A stretch of DNA of 64,000 bases from Actinosynnema pretiosum (GCF_024171695.1 NZ_JAMTCF010000008.1:304338-368337); one strand, 5' to 3'; counted from the stretch's first letter, positions 8,859 through 20,121 are shown. The notes: generated from the sequence alone by a model not told the origin. Program-made: numbers and translations.

Positions 8859-9326
8859 ATGGGCAATTGGTCCGTTCGGCCCGTCGACCCGTTCGGCGAC
8901 ACCGCTTCCGCCCTGGTGCGGGCGTACTTGCACGACATCGTCTCCCGGTACCACGGGCGGCCCGCCACCGAGGCGGAGGTGGACCTCGCCGTCGCGGACG
9001 ACCCGACCGACGACCTGGCCGGGTTCTTCGCCGCCGAGGTGGCCGGTGAGCCGGTCGGGTGCGCCGCCTTCCGGATGGTGACGGAGGACACGATTGAGCT
9101 CAAGCGAGTCCACGTCCTGCGGGAACACCGGGGTCAGGGGCTCGGCCGGGCCCTGGTCGAGGCGGTCGAGCGGGCCGCCCGCGACCTCGGCGCGCGACAG
9201 GCGCGTTTGGACACCAGGAGCGACCTGATCGAGGCCAGGGCCATGTACGCCGCGCTCGGCTACCGCGAGGTGGCGCCCTTCAACGACGACCCCCACGCCC
9301 ACCACTGGTTCGGAAAGGGGCTATAG
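8859..9326 (+). CDS. GNAT family N-acetyltransferase
   Basis: A 155-aa acetyltransferase that uses acetyl-CoA. Motif A, the acetyl-CoA pyrophosphate loop, is HVLREHRGQGLGRALVE (Arg-x-x-Gly-x-Gly type). Beta-strand residues MVTEDTIELKRV precede it, and the C-terminal ARAMYAALGYREV is the usual GNAT closing motif. The ATG at 8859 is preferred to an upstream TTG at 8823 because the fold begins at NWSVRPVD. The gene shares a 74-bp divergent intergenic region with the crotonase. The substrate is unknown. Confidence 0.87.
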   Translation: MGNWSVRPVDPFGDTASALVRAYLHDIVSRYHGRPATEAEVDLAVADDPTDDLAGFFAAEVAGEPVGCAAFRMVTEDTIELKRVHVLREHRGQGLGRALVEAVERAARDLGARQARLDTRSDLIEARAMYAALGYREVAPFNDDPHAHHWFGKGL

Positions 9327-9339
9327 GTCCCATCGGGTT

Positions 9340-9400
9340 TCGATATAACACGTGTGATCTGACTCACTTGACAGGTTTAATGCCTCACAGTTGAGTAGTG
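9340..9400 (+). promoter_or_regulatory. AT-rich promoter region of YCII-LuxR gene
   Basis: This stretch is clearly AT-richer than its surroundings. It contains the palindrome ACACGTGT (9348-9355) and a perfect -35 TTGACA (9368-9373). The matching -10 about 17 bp on (TTGAGT) is weak, so the promoter call is tentative. Confidence 0.4.
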
Positions 9401-9425
9401 CCGAAAGTTGGGCCGCGGATATGAA

Positions 9426-9971
9426 ATGGGGATCAGTCCAGTGGCTTTCGCAGTGGAGTTGACTTTTCGCGACGCGCGACAGGTGCGCAGATCGATTCAC
9501 CTCGCGCACCGCGAATACTGGCGACCGCTCGCCGAGCAGGGCGTGCTGGTCGGCACCGGGCCGTGGGCCGACGGCAGCGGAGTGCTGCTCGTCTGCCAGG
9601 TGCCGGACGAGGCGGCGGCGCGCGACCTGGTGCGCGGCGACCCCTACGTGCGGTCCCAGTCGGTGGCCGAGGTGCGGATCAGGCAGTGGCACGTGCTGCT
9701 CGGCCTGCCCGACCACGAGCGGGTCCCGTCCGTGGTCCGACCTCGCGACGGCCAGAGCGCCGATCGCTCGAAGGAGCCGCTCACGCCCCACGAGCACCGC
9801 ATCGCGCTGATGATGCTGGAGGGCATGACCAACCGGCAGATCGCCGAGCACTTCTCGGTGTCCACCCGCGCGGTCGAGCTCCACATCACCAGGATCTACC
9901 GCAAGCTCGACATCGGCCGACGGGCGCAGCTCGCCGCGGCCATGCCGTGGGGTCAGCGCTCCTACCTGTAG
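9426..9971 (+). CDS. YCII-domain / LuxR-type HTH fusion regulator
   Basis: A 181-aa protein with an N-terminal YciI-like (YCII) dimeric alpha+beta-barrel domain (residues about 7-95) and a C-terminal LuxR/FixJ HTH (about 117-176). The YCII part shows the conserved His (His28 in HLAHREYW), GTGPWADGSG and DPYVR. The HTH reads LTPHEHRIALMMLEGMTNRQ, then IAEHFSVSTRAVELHITRIYRKL. YCII domains usually occur alone as small putative enzymes or fused to sigma-factor-like parts. Here the domain probably senses a small molecule or mediates dimerisation for DNA binding. The ATG at 9426 is taken as start; GTG 9441 is possible. The target is unknown. Confidence 0.85.
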   Translation: MGISPVAFAVELTFRDARQVRRSIHLAHREYWRPLAEQGVLVGTGPWADGSGVLLVCQVPDEAAARDLVRGDPYVRSQSVAEVRIRQWHVLLGLPDHERVPSVVRPRDGQSADRSKEPLTPHEHRIALMMLEGMTNRQIAEHFSVSTRAVELHITRIYRKLDIGRRAQLAAAMPWGQRSYL

Positions 9972-10167
9972 TCGGGATTCGAGTTCCCCCTGCCCCGTTC
10001 GCACTAGCGGCGGAGTCGGGGGTCCTAATCCGAATACGGGCCGTGGTGGTCGCACTGGAATGGTGCGGCTATTCGGGTGAGCAATTTTCTGGGGGACCCT
10101 CCGGAGTTCGCTGCCGATTGTGCGCGGCGAACCCCGGAGAATGCCCGGAGCGCCTAGGGTGCCGGTC

Positions 10168-10620
10168 GTGACCAGCATCCAGGAACGCCTCTACCCGGAA
10201 CTGCCCTGCTTCGGCTGCGGCCAGGCCAACCCCAAGGGGCTGCGCCTGCGCAGCTACCGGGGGGAGGGCGGGCTGGTCACCGCGGCGTTCACGCCGTGGC
10301 CGGAGCACGACAACGGCCTCGGCTACCTGAACGGCGGCGTGATCGGCACGGTGCTCGACTGCCACAGCGCGGCGGCGGTGATGGCCGAGGCCGACGAGCG
10401 CGGCTGGCGCCCGCTGGGCGGCGCCGCGCTGGCGTACGTGACGGCGGGCCTGGACGTGCGCTACCTGCGGCCCGCGCCGCTGACCGAGGAGGTCGAGCTG
10501 CGCGCGGAGGTCGTGGAGGCGGACGAGAAGCAGATGACCGCCGAGGTGTCCCTGTGGTGGGACGGCAAGCCGCGCGCGGAGGCGGTGGCGCTGTGGAAGC
10601 GCTGGCGGCCCCGCGCCTGA
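10168..10620 (+). CDS. PaaI-type hotdog-fold thioesterase
   Basis: A 150-aa acyl-CoA thioesterase-like hotdog protein. Landmarks are the N-terminal CFGCGQANPKGLRLR, the hotdog helix segment NGGVIGTVLDCHSAAAVM with its Gly-Gly and Asp, and the strand DVRYLRPAPLTEEVELRAEV. The start is placed at GTG 10168 rather than the longer frame from 10120, because TAGGGT at 10155-10160 lies 7 nt upstream, the spacing expected of a leaderless transcript. It hydrolyses a thioester in the cytoplasm; the acyl group is unknown. Confidence 0.85.
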   Translation: MTSIQERLYPELPCFGCGQANPKGLRLRSYRGEGGLVTAAFTPWPEHDNGLGYLNGGVIGTVLDCHSAAAVMAEADERGWRPLGGAALAYVTAGLDVRYLRPAPLTEEVELRAEVVEADEKQMTAEVSLWWDGKPRAEAVALWKRWRPRA

Positions 10621-10780
10621 ACGACCCCCTGAACGGACCCCTGGGCGCCGCTCGGAGCCGTCCCGGCGTGGGCAGTCCTGCCCACCCGCCGGGCGCTCCC
10701 GCGACCGGGGCGCGCCCTCGGCCGGTGTGCCGCTCGCGACCTCCGGGTTTTCCCCGCCGCGCAGGGGGAAACCGCCGGTC

Positions 10781-11230
10781 GTGATCGAGGTGAAGCTGCA
10801 CGTCCCCGCCACCCCGGACGAGGTGTTCGCGGTGCTGGCCGACGGCTGGTCCTACGCGGGCTGGGTGGTCGGCGCGTCCCACATCCGCCAGGTGGACACC
10901 GGGTGGCCCCGCGTGGGCACCCGCATCCACCACAGCCTCGGCGCCTGGCCCGTGCAGGTGAAGGACACCAGCACCGCCCGCGCGGGCGAGCCCGGCCGGT
11001 TCCTGGAGCTGGACGCGGGGCTGTGGCCGCTGGGCCAGGCCAGGATCAGGCTGGAGCTGACCGAGACCGCCGGGGGCACCGACGTGCTGATGGCCGAGGA
11101 GATCACCAGGGGCCCGCTCGGGCTGCTGCCCAAGCCGGTCCAGGCGCTGTTCCTGGCGCCGAGGAACCGGGAGAGCCTGCGCAGGCTGGCCGCGCTGGCC
11201 GTCCGCAGGGAGAGCGGCGCCCTGAACTAG
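10781..11230 (+). CDS. SRPBCC family protein (polyketide cyclase/dehydrase-like)
   Basis: A 149-aa START/Bet-v1-like helix-grip protein with a hydrophobic ligand cavity. The family opening IEVKLHVPATPDEVFAVLAD and the central strand pattern GTRIHHSLGAWPVQVKDTST are typical, as is a long C-terminal helix ending RNRESLRRLAALA. The start is GTG 10781, preceded by the purine stretch AGGGGGAAA about 9 nt upstream. It lies 160 bp after the thioesterase and is followed by an imperfect repeat and the convergent oxidoreductase. The ligand is unknown. Confidence 0.82.
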   Translation: MIEVKLHVPATPDEVFAVLADGWSYAGWVVGASHIRQVDTGWPRVGTRIHHSLGAWPVQVKDTSTARAGEPGRFLELDAGLWPLGQARIRLELTETAGGTDVLMAEEITRGPLGLLPKPVQALFLAPRNRESLRRLAALAVRRESGALN

Positions 11231-11240
11231 CCGGGTCCGA

Positions 11241-11309
11241 CCCGTTCCACGCCCCGTCGTCCCCAGGGCGGCGGCCCGTTCCACGCCCCGCCGTCCCCCT
11301 GGGCGGCGG
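11241..11309. repeat. Two tandem copies of a 34-35 bp GC-rich unit
   Basis: Two near-identical direct copies (each starting CCCGTTCCACGCCCCG and ending GGGCGGCGG) lie between the convergent SRPBCC and oxidoreductase genes. Each copy can form short GC-rich hairpins and may help terminate both genes. Confidence 0.7.
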
Positions 11310-11343
11310 CCCGTTCACGACCGGCCGCCGCCCCCGTCCTCGG

Positions 11344-12957
11344 CTACCGGTACAGCGCCCGCTGCAACCCCTGCACCAGCAGCCGGTACCCGTCCCCGCC
11401 CAGCCCGCCCCGCGCCAGCGCGGCCCGCGCCGCGTTCGCGCCCGCCGCCCCGTGCACCCCGCCGCCGGGGTGCGCCGACGCGCTCGCCAGGTACAGCCGG
11501 TCCACCGGCGTGTCCGCCCGCCCCAGCCCCGGCACCGGCCGGAACACCAGCTGCTGGTGGATCGCCGCCGTCCCGGAGTTGGTCGACCCGCCCAGCAGGC
11601 TCGGGTTGCGGTCCTTGAGGTCCTCCGGCCCCTGCACGACCCGCCCCAGCACCAGGTCCCGGAACCCCGGCGCGCGCGCCTCCACGACCGCCTCGACCCG
11701 GTCCGCGTACCGCTCCAGCTCGTCCCGGCCCCAGCTCAGCCCGCGCGGCACGTGCGTGTAGGCCCAGGCGGCCTCCGTGCCCTCGGGGGAGCGGGTCGGG
11801 TCGGCGGTCGTCATCTGGCCCATGATCAGGAACGGGTCGTCGGGCACCCGCCCGCAGGCGATCTGCGTCGCGCCCACCGCCAGCCCGTTCAGATCACCGC
11901 CCACGTGCACGGTCCCGGCCCGGCGCGCGGCCTCGGCGGTCCACGGGATCGGCCCGGACAGCGCCCAGTCCACCTTCACCGTCGCGTCGTCCCACTCGAA
12001 CGCCGCCAGGTCCGACACCAGCCGCGCGGGCAGGTGCTCGGCCCCGACCAGGTCCAGGTACAGCGCGGGCGCCGGGACGTCCGCCAGCACGGCCTTGCGC
12101 GCCCGCACGAACCCGCCCGCCGCGTCCCGCACGCCCAGCGCCCGACCGCCCGCCACCACGATCCGCTCGACCGGCCGCCCCAGGTGCACCGCCCCGCCGA
12201 ACCGCCGGGTGAGCGCCTCCGCGAGCGCCCCCGCGCCGCCCTCGGGCACCGGGTAGCCCACGTCCTGCCCGAGCATCGACAGCAGCCACCCGAACGCCGT
12301 GCCCGCCGCCTGGTCGGGCCCGAGGTCGGTGTGCATCGCGTTGCCCGCGAGCAGCAGCGTCCCGCCCTCGCCCGCGAACCGCTCGGCCCCGAACGCCCGC
12401 ACCGACAGCACGAGCGAGCGGACCAGCCGCAGCGCGTCCCCGGCCCCCAGCGCCCCCAGCAGCCCCGCGCCCGCCCGCACCGGCGGGAACGGCCGCAGCA
12501 GCGAGTCCAGCAGGTGCTCGCGCACCCGCTCCCACAGCGCGAACTCGTCCCGCCACGCCTGCCCGTCCCCGGCGCCGAACGCCTCCAGCGACGCGGCGGT
12601 GCGCTCCACCTCGTCCGACAGCACCGCGACCCGGTCGTCCGGCAGCACGTGCGCCAGCACCTCCGGCGCCCGCCGCCACCGCAGCCCGTGCTCCTCCAGC
12701 CCCAGCCCCGCGATCACCGGCGACCCGGCGCCGAGCGGGTAGAACGAGCTGAACACGTCGCTGCGGAAGCCGGGCGCCACGAACTCCTCGGTCCGCACCG
12801 CCCCGCCCGGCCGGTCCCCGGCCTCCAGCACGGCGACGTCCCACCCCGCGTCGGCCAGCAGCGCGGCGGCGACCAGCCCGTTGGGCCCGGCCCCGACGAC
12901 CACCACGTCAACCTCGTCACCCGCTGAACCCAGCACCGCGCTCCTCACCCGTTCCAC
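11344..12957 (-). CDS. FAD-dependent oxidoreductase, phytoene-desaturase-like
   Basis: A 537-aa NAD(P)/FAD-dependent amine-oxidase-fold protein of the phytoene desaturase (CrtI-like) group. The dinucleotide-binding motif is [20 protein letters not shown] with the acidic strand end [16 protein letters not shown] (about residues 17-58). The C-terminal FAD loop is [27 protein letters not shown] (about 488-514). No other carotenoid gene is nearby, and such stand-alone proteins often have unknown substrates, so a carotenoid role is not claimed. The GTG at 12957 is used; GTGs a few codons downstream are equally possible. Confidence 0.85.
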   Translation of the reverse strand: MERVRSAVLGSAGDEVDVVVVGAGPNGLVAAALLADAGWDVAVLEAGDRPGGAVRTEEFVAPGFRSDVFSSFYPLGAGSPVIAGLGLEEHGLRWRRAPEVLAHVLPDDRVAVLSDEVERTAASLEAFGAGDGQAWRDEFALWERVREHLLDSLLRPFPPVRAGAGLLGALGAGDALRLVRSLVLSVRAFGAERFAGEGGTLLLAGNAMHTDLGPDQAAGTAFGWLLSMLGQDVGYPVPEGGAGALAEALTRRFGGAVHLGRPVERIVVAGGRALGVRDAAGGFVRARKAVLADVPAPALYLDLVGAEHLPARLVSDLAAFEWDDATVKVDWALSGPIPWTAEAARRAGTVHVGGDLNGLAVGATQIACGRVPDDPFLIMGQMTTADPTRSPEGTEAAWAYTHVPRGLSWGRDELERYADRVEAVVEARAPGFRDLVLGRVVQGPEDLKDRNPSLLGGSTNSGTAAIHQQLVFRPVPGLGRADTPVDRLYLASASAHPGGGVHGAAGANAARAALARGGLGGDGYRLLVQGLQRALYR

Positions 12958-13428
12958 CGGAGGGGCCGGATCGCCCCACCCCTTGCGCTACCCGCCACCG
13001 CCGCCCGCACACCTGCCCGGACGCCTCTCACCCGAAGATCACCCCGGCTCGCGCGTGCCCGCGCCCCGGCCGACCCGATCACACCCCGGCCGGATCACGT
13101 CCGCATCCCGGCCGAGCCCGGCCCGCCCGCGTCCTGGCGCTCGCCCAGTCACCCCCCTCCCGCCCTCCCGGCGGGCTCGCGCTCGTCCAGCGCCGCCGCA
13201 CCCGCCCAGCGCCACCACGCCCGTCCAGCGCCACCGAGCCCGGTCGCGTTCCGGGCCACCCGCCCCACCCGATCGGTCAACCCCCGCCCCGCCACCAGCT
13301 CCTCACCCCGCCCAACGCCCAGCCCGCCCCGTTCCCGCAGCTCCCCACCCCTCCACCCCCCAAGATCACCCACCCCCGCCCGGAGCCCGCGAACCCCGCT
13401 CCACCCCGCACGGGCACAATGGCCCGCT
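12958..13428. other. C-rich gene-free stretch upstream of tex
   Basis: 471 bp between two divergently transcribed genes. It is low-complexity and C-rich with short degenerate repeats (GTCCAGCGCCAC-like, 13185-13240). The only signal seen is CACAAT at 13415-13420, 8 nt before the tex GTG. The open frame on the plus strand here is compositional only. Confidence 0.55.
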
Positions 13429-15771
<2,343 letters not shown>

Positions 15772-15796
15772 CCCGGCCCTGATCCCCGCGTGACGC

Positions 15797-15832
15797 GCGC
15801 CGCCCGGTTCCCCTCGGGGAGCCGGGCGGCGC
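15797..15832. terminator. Bidirectional hairpin between tex and aldo/keto reductase
   Basis: A 17-bp stem (GCGCCGCCCGGTTCCCC with its near-perfect complement, one G-T pair) at the junction of two convergent genes. No T tract is present. Confidence 0.7.
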
Positions 15833-15851
15833 CCGTTCCACTAGCCCCGGC

Positions 15852-16865
15852 TCACCTGCGGCGCGTCGAAGAGTCCGAGATGGACGGTGGGTCGTAGCCG
15901 AAGTCGCCCTGCGGCAAGGAGAACCCCGGCGGCACGATCCGGTCGATCTCGTCCAGCACGTCGTCGGACAGCACCACGTCCACCGCGCCCAGCGACTTCT
16001 CCAGGTGCTCCAGCGTCCTCGGCCCGATGATCGCCGAGGTGACCGCCGGGTGCCGGATCACGAACGCCAGCGCCAGGTGCGCCAGCGTGATCCCGGCCCC
16101 GTCCGCCAGCGCGGTGAGCGCGTCGAGCGCGTCCATCCGCTCGGCGTGCCGGGGCGCGGTGGTGGAGAACCACTCGGGGTGGCCGCCCATGCGCGGCGTC
16201 TCGGCCCGCTCCACGCCCCTGCGGTACCCGCCGCCCAGCCACCCGCCCGCCAGCGGGCTCCACGGCAGCACGGCCATCCCGTACCGCTGGGCGACCGGCA
16301 GCACCTCCCGCTCCACGCCCCTGGCCAGGATCGAGTACGGCGGCTGCTCGGCCACCGGCCGCGCCAGCCCGCGCCGCTCGGCGGTCCACTGCCCCTCCAC
16401 GACCTCCGAGGCCGGGAACGTGGACGTGCCGATATAGCGGATCTTCCCGGCGCGCACCAGGTCGGTCAGCGCGGACAGGGTCTCCTCGAAGTCGGTGTCC
16501 GGGTCGGGCCGGTGCACCTGGTAGAGGTCGATCCAGTCGGTGCCGAGCCTGCGCAGGCTGTCCTCAACGGCCTGGGCGATCCAGCGCCGCGAGTTGCCCC
16601 GCCGGTTCGGGTTCTCGCCCATGGCGCCGTGGAACTTCGTGGCCAGGAAGACCGAGTCCCGCCGCCCCACCAGCGCCGCGCCCACCACCTGCTCGCTCTG
16701 CCCGCCCTTGTACACGTCGGCGGTGTCGACGACGTTCACCCCGGCGTCCAGCGCCCGGTGGATCACCCGGACGCCGTCCTCGCGGTTGGCGTCGCCGAAC
16801 TGCATCGCGCCCAGCGTCAGCGGGCTCACCCGCACACCGGTTCGTCCGAACGGACGGTACTCCAC
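15852..16865 (-). CDS. Aldo/keto reductase
   Basis: A 337-aa NADP(H)-dependent (beta/alpha)8-barrel oxidoreductase. The AKR catalytic tetrad can be placed: Asp in VVDTADVYKGG, the following Tyr (DVYKGG), Lys in FLATKFHG, and His in YQVHRPDP. The C-terminal cofactor loop is SAIIGPRTLEHLEKSL. The GTG at 16865 is chosen from a much longer open frame, because GGGGG lies 6-10 nt upstream and the conserved N-terminus EYRPFGRTGVRVSPLTLG starts there. It is divergent from the hydrolase at 17055. The substrate is unknown. Confidence 0.93.
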   Translation of the reverse strand: MEYRPFGRTGVRVSPLTLGAMQFGDANREDGVRVIHRALDAGVNVVDTADVYKGGQSEQVVGAALVGRRDSVFLATKFHGAMGENPNRRGNSRRWIAQAVEDSLRRLGTDWIDLYQVHRPDPDTDFEETLSALTDLVRAGKIRYIGTSTFPASEVVEGQWTAERRGLARPVAEQPPYSILARGVEREVLPVAQRYGMAVLPWSPLAGGWLGGGYRRGVERAETPRMGGHPEWFSTTAPRHAERMDALDALTALADGAGITLAHLALAFVIRHPAVTSAIIGPRTLEHLEKSLGAVDVVLSDDVLDEIDRIVPPGFSLPQGDFGYDPPSISDSSTRRR

Positions 16866-17054
16866 GGCAACCCCCACATCGGTTCGTCGGTCGACTCCGC
16901 ACAAGGCGGCGCGCCGGGCCCGGTATTCCCGCCGGTGGGGACGCGAGGGCTTCGGGGAAGCGCGACCGGATCGCAACCGGCGAGGACTAGCCGGGGGAGG
17001 TTCGGGGAAACACCATGGGACAGGAGCGCTCAACGCCGAGCGAGGGGAGGGGCT

Positions 17055-17945
17055 GTGACAGCTCTGCCGGAATTCCCGCCGCCCGCGTCCGAGGACCGGG
17101 CCGCGCCCCCGCTGGCCGCCGTCCCGGACGCCGTTCCCGCCGTCGTCCCCGAGCCCCTGCCCGAAGCCCTCCCCGAACCGGGATCCGAACCCGAGGCGCC
17201 CCACGCGCCCGGCCTGCTCTGGTACCTCACCGAGCCGACCCGCGCCGTCGTCGACCTCGGCCAGTACGCCGCCGCGCGGCAGCTGCTGCGCGCCGCGCCC
17301 AGCGGCGACGGGCACACCGTGATCGTGCTGCCGGGGCTGGGCGGCGCGGACGGGTCCACGGCGGTGCTGCGCAAGTTCCTGTCCGGGCTCGGCTACGACG
17401 TGCGCGGGTGGGGCCTTGGCCGCAACCTCGGGCCGTCCGCCGCCACCGTCGACGGGACGCGCGCGCTGCTGGAGCGGGTGGCCGCAGAGCGCGGCAAGGT
17501 GAGCCTGGTGGGGTGGAGCCTGGGCGGGGTGTTCGCCCGCGAGCTGGCGCGCGAGCGGCCCGAGCTGGTGCGGCAGGTGATCACCCTCGGGAGCCCGTAC
17601 GCGCTGCGCGACGCCCGGTGCACGCGGGTGAACCCGGTGTTCCGGCTGCTGGCGATGTTCTACGAGGCCGCCTCCGACGTCCCGCCGCCGGAGTCCGAGC
17701 GACCGCCGGTGCCGGTGCCCGCGACGTCGGTGTACTCGCGGTCTGACGGGATCGTGCCGTGGCGGGCGTGCCTGGAGGAGGAGGGGCGGAGGCGGCAGAG
17801 CGTGCAGGTCGCGTCCAGCCACCTCGGGTACTGCCACAACACGTCGGTGCTGTGGCTGGTGGCCGACCGGTTGGCGCAGCCGCGCGGCCGGTGGCGCCGG
17901 TTCGCGCCGCCGCCGGGGATGGCGCGGATGTTCCCGGCGGCCTGA
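17055..17945 (+). CDS. Alpha/beta-hydrolase fold protein, lipase/acyltransferase-like
   Basis: A 296-aa alpha/beta hydrolase. After a Pro/Ala-rich N-terminal 50 residues the core starts at HTVIVLPGLGGADGST. The nucleophile elbow is VGWSLGG (G-x-S-x-G), and the conserved Gly-Ser-Pro follows as ITLGSPYALRD. A catalytic Asp is likely in SRSDGIVPWRAC and the His in VASSHLGYCHN. No signal peptide is evident. The GTG at 17055 has a clear Shine-Dalgarno (GAGGGGAGGGG). The arrangement resembles lipase-like serine hydrolases of unknown substrate. Confidence 0.86.
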   Translation: MTALPEFPPPASEDRAAPPLAAVPDAVPAVVPEPLPEALPEPGSEPEAPHAPGLLWYLTEPTRAVVDLGQYAAARQLLRAAPSGDGHTVIVLPGLGGADGSTAVLRKFLSGLGYDVRGWGLGRNLGPSAATVDGTRALLERVAAERGKVSLVGWSLGGVFARELARERPELVRQVITLGSPYALRDARCTRVNPVFRLLAMFYEAASDVPPPESERPPVPVPATSVYSRSDGIVPWRACLEEEGRRRQSVQVASSHLGYCHNTSVLWLVADRLAQPRGRWRRFAPPPGMARMFPAA

Positions 17946-18032
17946 GGGGGCCCGCCCGGTTATTCCACTCTATTCCTTCAGTGTGGAACGAAACTGATCG
18001 TCCTGGCCGCGTCGCGTGGATACCCTGCGGTC

Positions 18033-18788
18033 ATGACCCTGCGCCTGGACCTGGACGGCCGGATCGCCACCCTGACCATCGACCGGCCCGACAAGCGCAA
18101 CGCGCTGAGCTTCGCGATGTGGAGCGAGGTGCCCGCGCTGGTCGAGCGGGTGCGCGCGGACGACGCGGTGCGGGTGCTCGTCGTGCGCGGCGGCGAGCAC
18201 TTCTCCGCCGGGGCCGACATCGGCGAGTTCGGCGAGCTGCGGCGCGGGGTCGAGGCGACCGCCCGGTACAGCGCGGTCGTGCACGCGGGCGAGCAGGCGC
18301 TGGCCACCCTGGAGAAGCCGACGATCGCGTCCGTGGACGGGTTCTGCGTCGGCGGCGGGTGCCAGCTGGCGCTGGCGTGCGACATCCGGATCGCGTCCGC
18401 GCGGGCCCGGTTCGGGATCACGCCCGCCAAGCTCGGGATCGTGTACCCGCTGACGTCGACCAAGCGGCTGGTGGACGTGGTGGGGCCGTCGTGGGCCAAG
18501 CAGGTCCTGCTCACCGGTGAGCTGGTGGACGCGGCGGTGGCGCTGCGGATCGGGCTGGTCAACGAGGTGGTCGACGACCTGGGGGCGCGGACGGCCGAGC
18601 TGGCCGGGGTGCTCGCGTCGCGGGCGCCGGTGAGCGTGCTGGGGATGAAGGAGATCGTGGATCGGGTGGTGGCGGGGGAGCGGGAGGAGAGCGCCGAGGT
18701 CGCCCGGCTGTACGACGCGGCGGTGCGCAGCGCCGAGTACGCGGAGGGGGTGGCGGCGTTCCTGGAGAAGCGGGCGCCGGTGTTCTGA
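18033..18788 (+). CDS. Enoyl-CoA hydratase/isomerase (crotonase) family protein
   Basis: A 251-aa crotonase. The oxyanion-hole loops are HFSAGADIGEFGEL and SVDGFCVGGGCQLALACDIR with an intact GGG, typical of enoyl-CoA hydratases. The C-terminal trimerisation helix is present. The ATG at 18033 is preceded by TACCCT at 18021-18026 with a 6-nt gap, suggesting a leaderless transcript. It is unrelated in sequence detail to the other crotonase at 7999, which lacks the GGG. Its substrate (short-chain enoyl-CoA or similar) is not determined by context. Confidence 0.92.
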   Translation: MTLRLDLDGRIATLTIDRPDKRNALSFAMWSEVPALVERVRADDAVRVLVVRGGEHFSAGADIGEFGELRRGVEATARYSAVVHAGEQALATLEKPTIASVDGFCVGGGCQLALACDIRIASARARFGITPAKLGIVYPLTSTKRLVDVVGPSWAKQVLLTGELVDAAVALRIGLVNEVVDDLGARTAELAGVLASRAPVSVLGMKEIVDRVVAGEREESAEVARLYDAAVRSAEYAEGVAAFLEKRAPVF

Positions 18789-18808
18789 GCCCTTCGGGTG
18801 CCGCCCGG

Positions 18809-19360
18809 TCAGGCGGTCTCCTCGCCCAGCGCCCTGCGGGCGTCCCCGAGCAGCGGGCGGCCCTCGAAGCGGCCGAGCTCCTGCCGGTAGAACTCCAGCC
18901 CGATGCCGTTGGGGTCGCGGATGTACATGCTGTCGGCGGACCCGCGCGCCGGCCCCAGGTACTCGACCCCCGCGGCGTCCAGTCGGCGCTTGAGCTCCTC
19001 GAACGCGGCCCCGTCGACGGACAGCGCCAAGTGCTGCACCGCGCCGATGGTCTCCCGGTGCTCGGGGTGGGCGTGACCGGGGAAGTCGAAGAACCCGAGC
19101 AGGTTCCGGTTGCCGAGGTCGAAGAAGAAGTGGCTGGAGCCGTTGTAGTCCCGGTTCTCGACCAGCTCCACCAGCGGGAAGCCGAGGAACTCCTGGTAGA
19201 ACCGGATGGTCTGCTCGACGTCGCGGCAGATGAGGGCGATGTGGTGCACCCCGCGCACCGGGGTCCCGCTCCCGGCCGCCGAGCGGTGGAGGTAGCGCTC
19301 GCGCAAGGCGTCCCGACGTGCGCTGAGCGCGGCCAGCTCGGCTCCCTGGGGCTGGGGCAT
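18809..19360 (-). CDS. VOC family protein (glyoxalase/dioxygenase superfamily)
   Basis: A 183-aa vicinal oxygen chelate protein with two beta-alpha-beta-beta-beta modules and probable metal ligands His40 (GVHHIAL), His110 (AVQHLAL) and Glu156 (GIGLEFYRQ), the 2-His-1-Glu set of metal-dependent VOC enzymes. The roughly 30-residue N-terminal helix precedes the fold. A longer frame begins at 19399, but the ATG at 19360 has TAACAT 7 nt upstream and no Shine-Dalgarno, the leaderless pattern seen elsewhere here. It is convergent with the crotonase (20-bp gap). The reaction is unknown. Confidence 0.88.
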   Translation of the reverse strand: MPQPQGAELAALSARRDALRERYLHRSAAGSGTPVRGVHHIALICRDVEQTIRFYQEFLGFPLVELVENRDYNGSSHFFFDLGNRNLLGFFDFPGHAHPEHRETIGAVQHLALSVDGAAFEELKRRLDAAGVEYLGPARGSADSMYIRDPNGIGLEFYRQELGRFEGRPLLGDARRALGEETA

Positions 19361-19492
19361 GAGCACGATGTTAGGGGCTGTCGCCTGATCGTGGATCATC
19401 CTTCGCCCTGATGGCGGACGGAATTTTCCACAGTGGCGCAGCGTGGCCGGGGGCCGGAGGGGCGGGACCGGATCGCCCGGTCCCGCGCCGGG

Positions 19493-19642
19493 TCACGAGG
19501 GCTCGGTGCCGGGCCCCGGCGATTCGGGCTGGTCCTCCTCGCTGATGAACTCGGTGACGTCGACGTCCAGGTCGGGCACCTCCGGCGTGCCGGGCGGCTG
19601 CGGCGGGTCGGGGTTGACCCTGGGCTCTTCCGGTTCGGTCAT
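19493..19642 (-). CDS. Small acidic Pro/Glu-rich protein, 49 aa
   Basis: A short frame starting ATG at 19642 (MTEPEEPRVNPD...) with GGCGG just upstream. It is strongly acidic and proline-rich and contains DVDVTEFISEEDQ. The upstream open extension runs through a minisatellite and is ignored. Small acidic proteins of this type occur in actinomycete genomes, but I do not recognise a family and assign no function. The coding call rests on start context and amino-acid composition only. Confidence 0.5.
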   Translation of the reverse strand: MTEPEEPRVNPDPPQPPGTPEVPDLDVDVTEFISEEDQPESPGPGTEPS

Positions 19643-20121
19643 GCCGCCGGGTATACCCACGCCCACCGGCGGCCGAACCCCACCGGGAGGTGGGGTTGCC
19701 CGCGTCGGTGAACGAGTTGCCGCGCCGGTGCCTTCACGAGGCCGCCCGGCCCCCTGCCGGGGAACGGGTTGCCGCGCCGGTGCCCCCACGAGGCCGCCCG
19801 GCCCCCTGCCGGAGAACAGGTTGCCGCGCCGGTGCCCCCACGAGGCCGCCCAGCCCCCTGCCGGGGAACGGGTTGCCGCGTCGGTGCCTCCACGAGGCCG
19901 CCCGCCCCCGTGCAGGGAACGGGTTGCCGTGCCCGGTCCTCCCCACGAGGCCGCCCGCCCCCCGTGCGGGGAAACCGGTTGCCTGCCCGTTCCCCACCAC
20001 GACGCCGCCCGCCCCCGCGCGGCCCACCGCTCCGGTCGGCCGGTCACCGTGGTGGCGGGCCTGGCGGGAGCGGTCGCGGCGCGGGGGCGGGCGGCGTCAG
20101 CGGTGCCCGTGGGAGGTGGGG
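19643..20121. other. Gene-free stretch dominated by a minisatellite
   Basis: 479 bp between the small acidic protein gene and DUF4235, both on the minus strand. Most of it is a 52-bp tandem repeat. Nothing else is recognisable. Confidence 0.6.
19735..20020. repeat. 52-bp tandem repeat, about 5.5 copies
   Basis: Direct copies of a roughly 52-bp unit beginning CACGAGGCCGCCCGGCCCCC and including GGGGAACGGGTTGCCGCGCC. The first three copies are nearly identical and the last two are diverged and slightly longer. A partial copy precedes the array. The unit is not a multiple of three and is open on several frames only by composition, so it is noncoding. Confidence 0.85.

Noticed and set aside
8827..8880. 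CCGAACGG / CCGTTCGG inverted pair between divergent crotonase and GNAT genes as an operator
   Set aside because: Arms are only 8 bp and 38 bp apart, the right arm is within the GNAT coding start, and similar words occur elsewhere in this GC-rich DNA.
11344..12957. Carotenoid biosynthesis locus
   Set aside because: Only a single phytoene-desaturase-like gene is present, with no crtB, crtE or cyclase, so a carotenoid role is not supported.
19735..20020. CRISPR array
   Set aside because: Copies are directly adjacent with no unique spacers, and no cas genes are present. The same applies to the repeats at 54772 and 7856.
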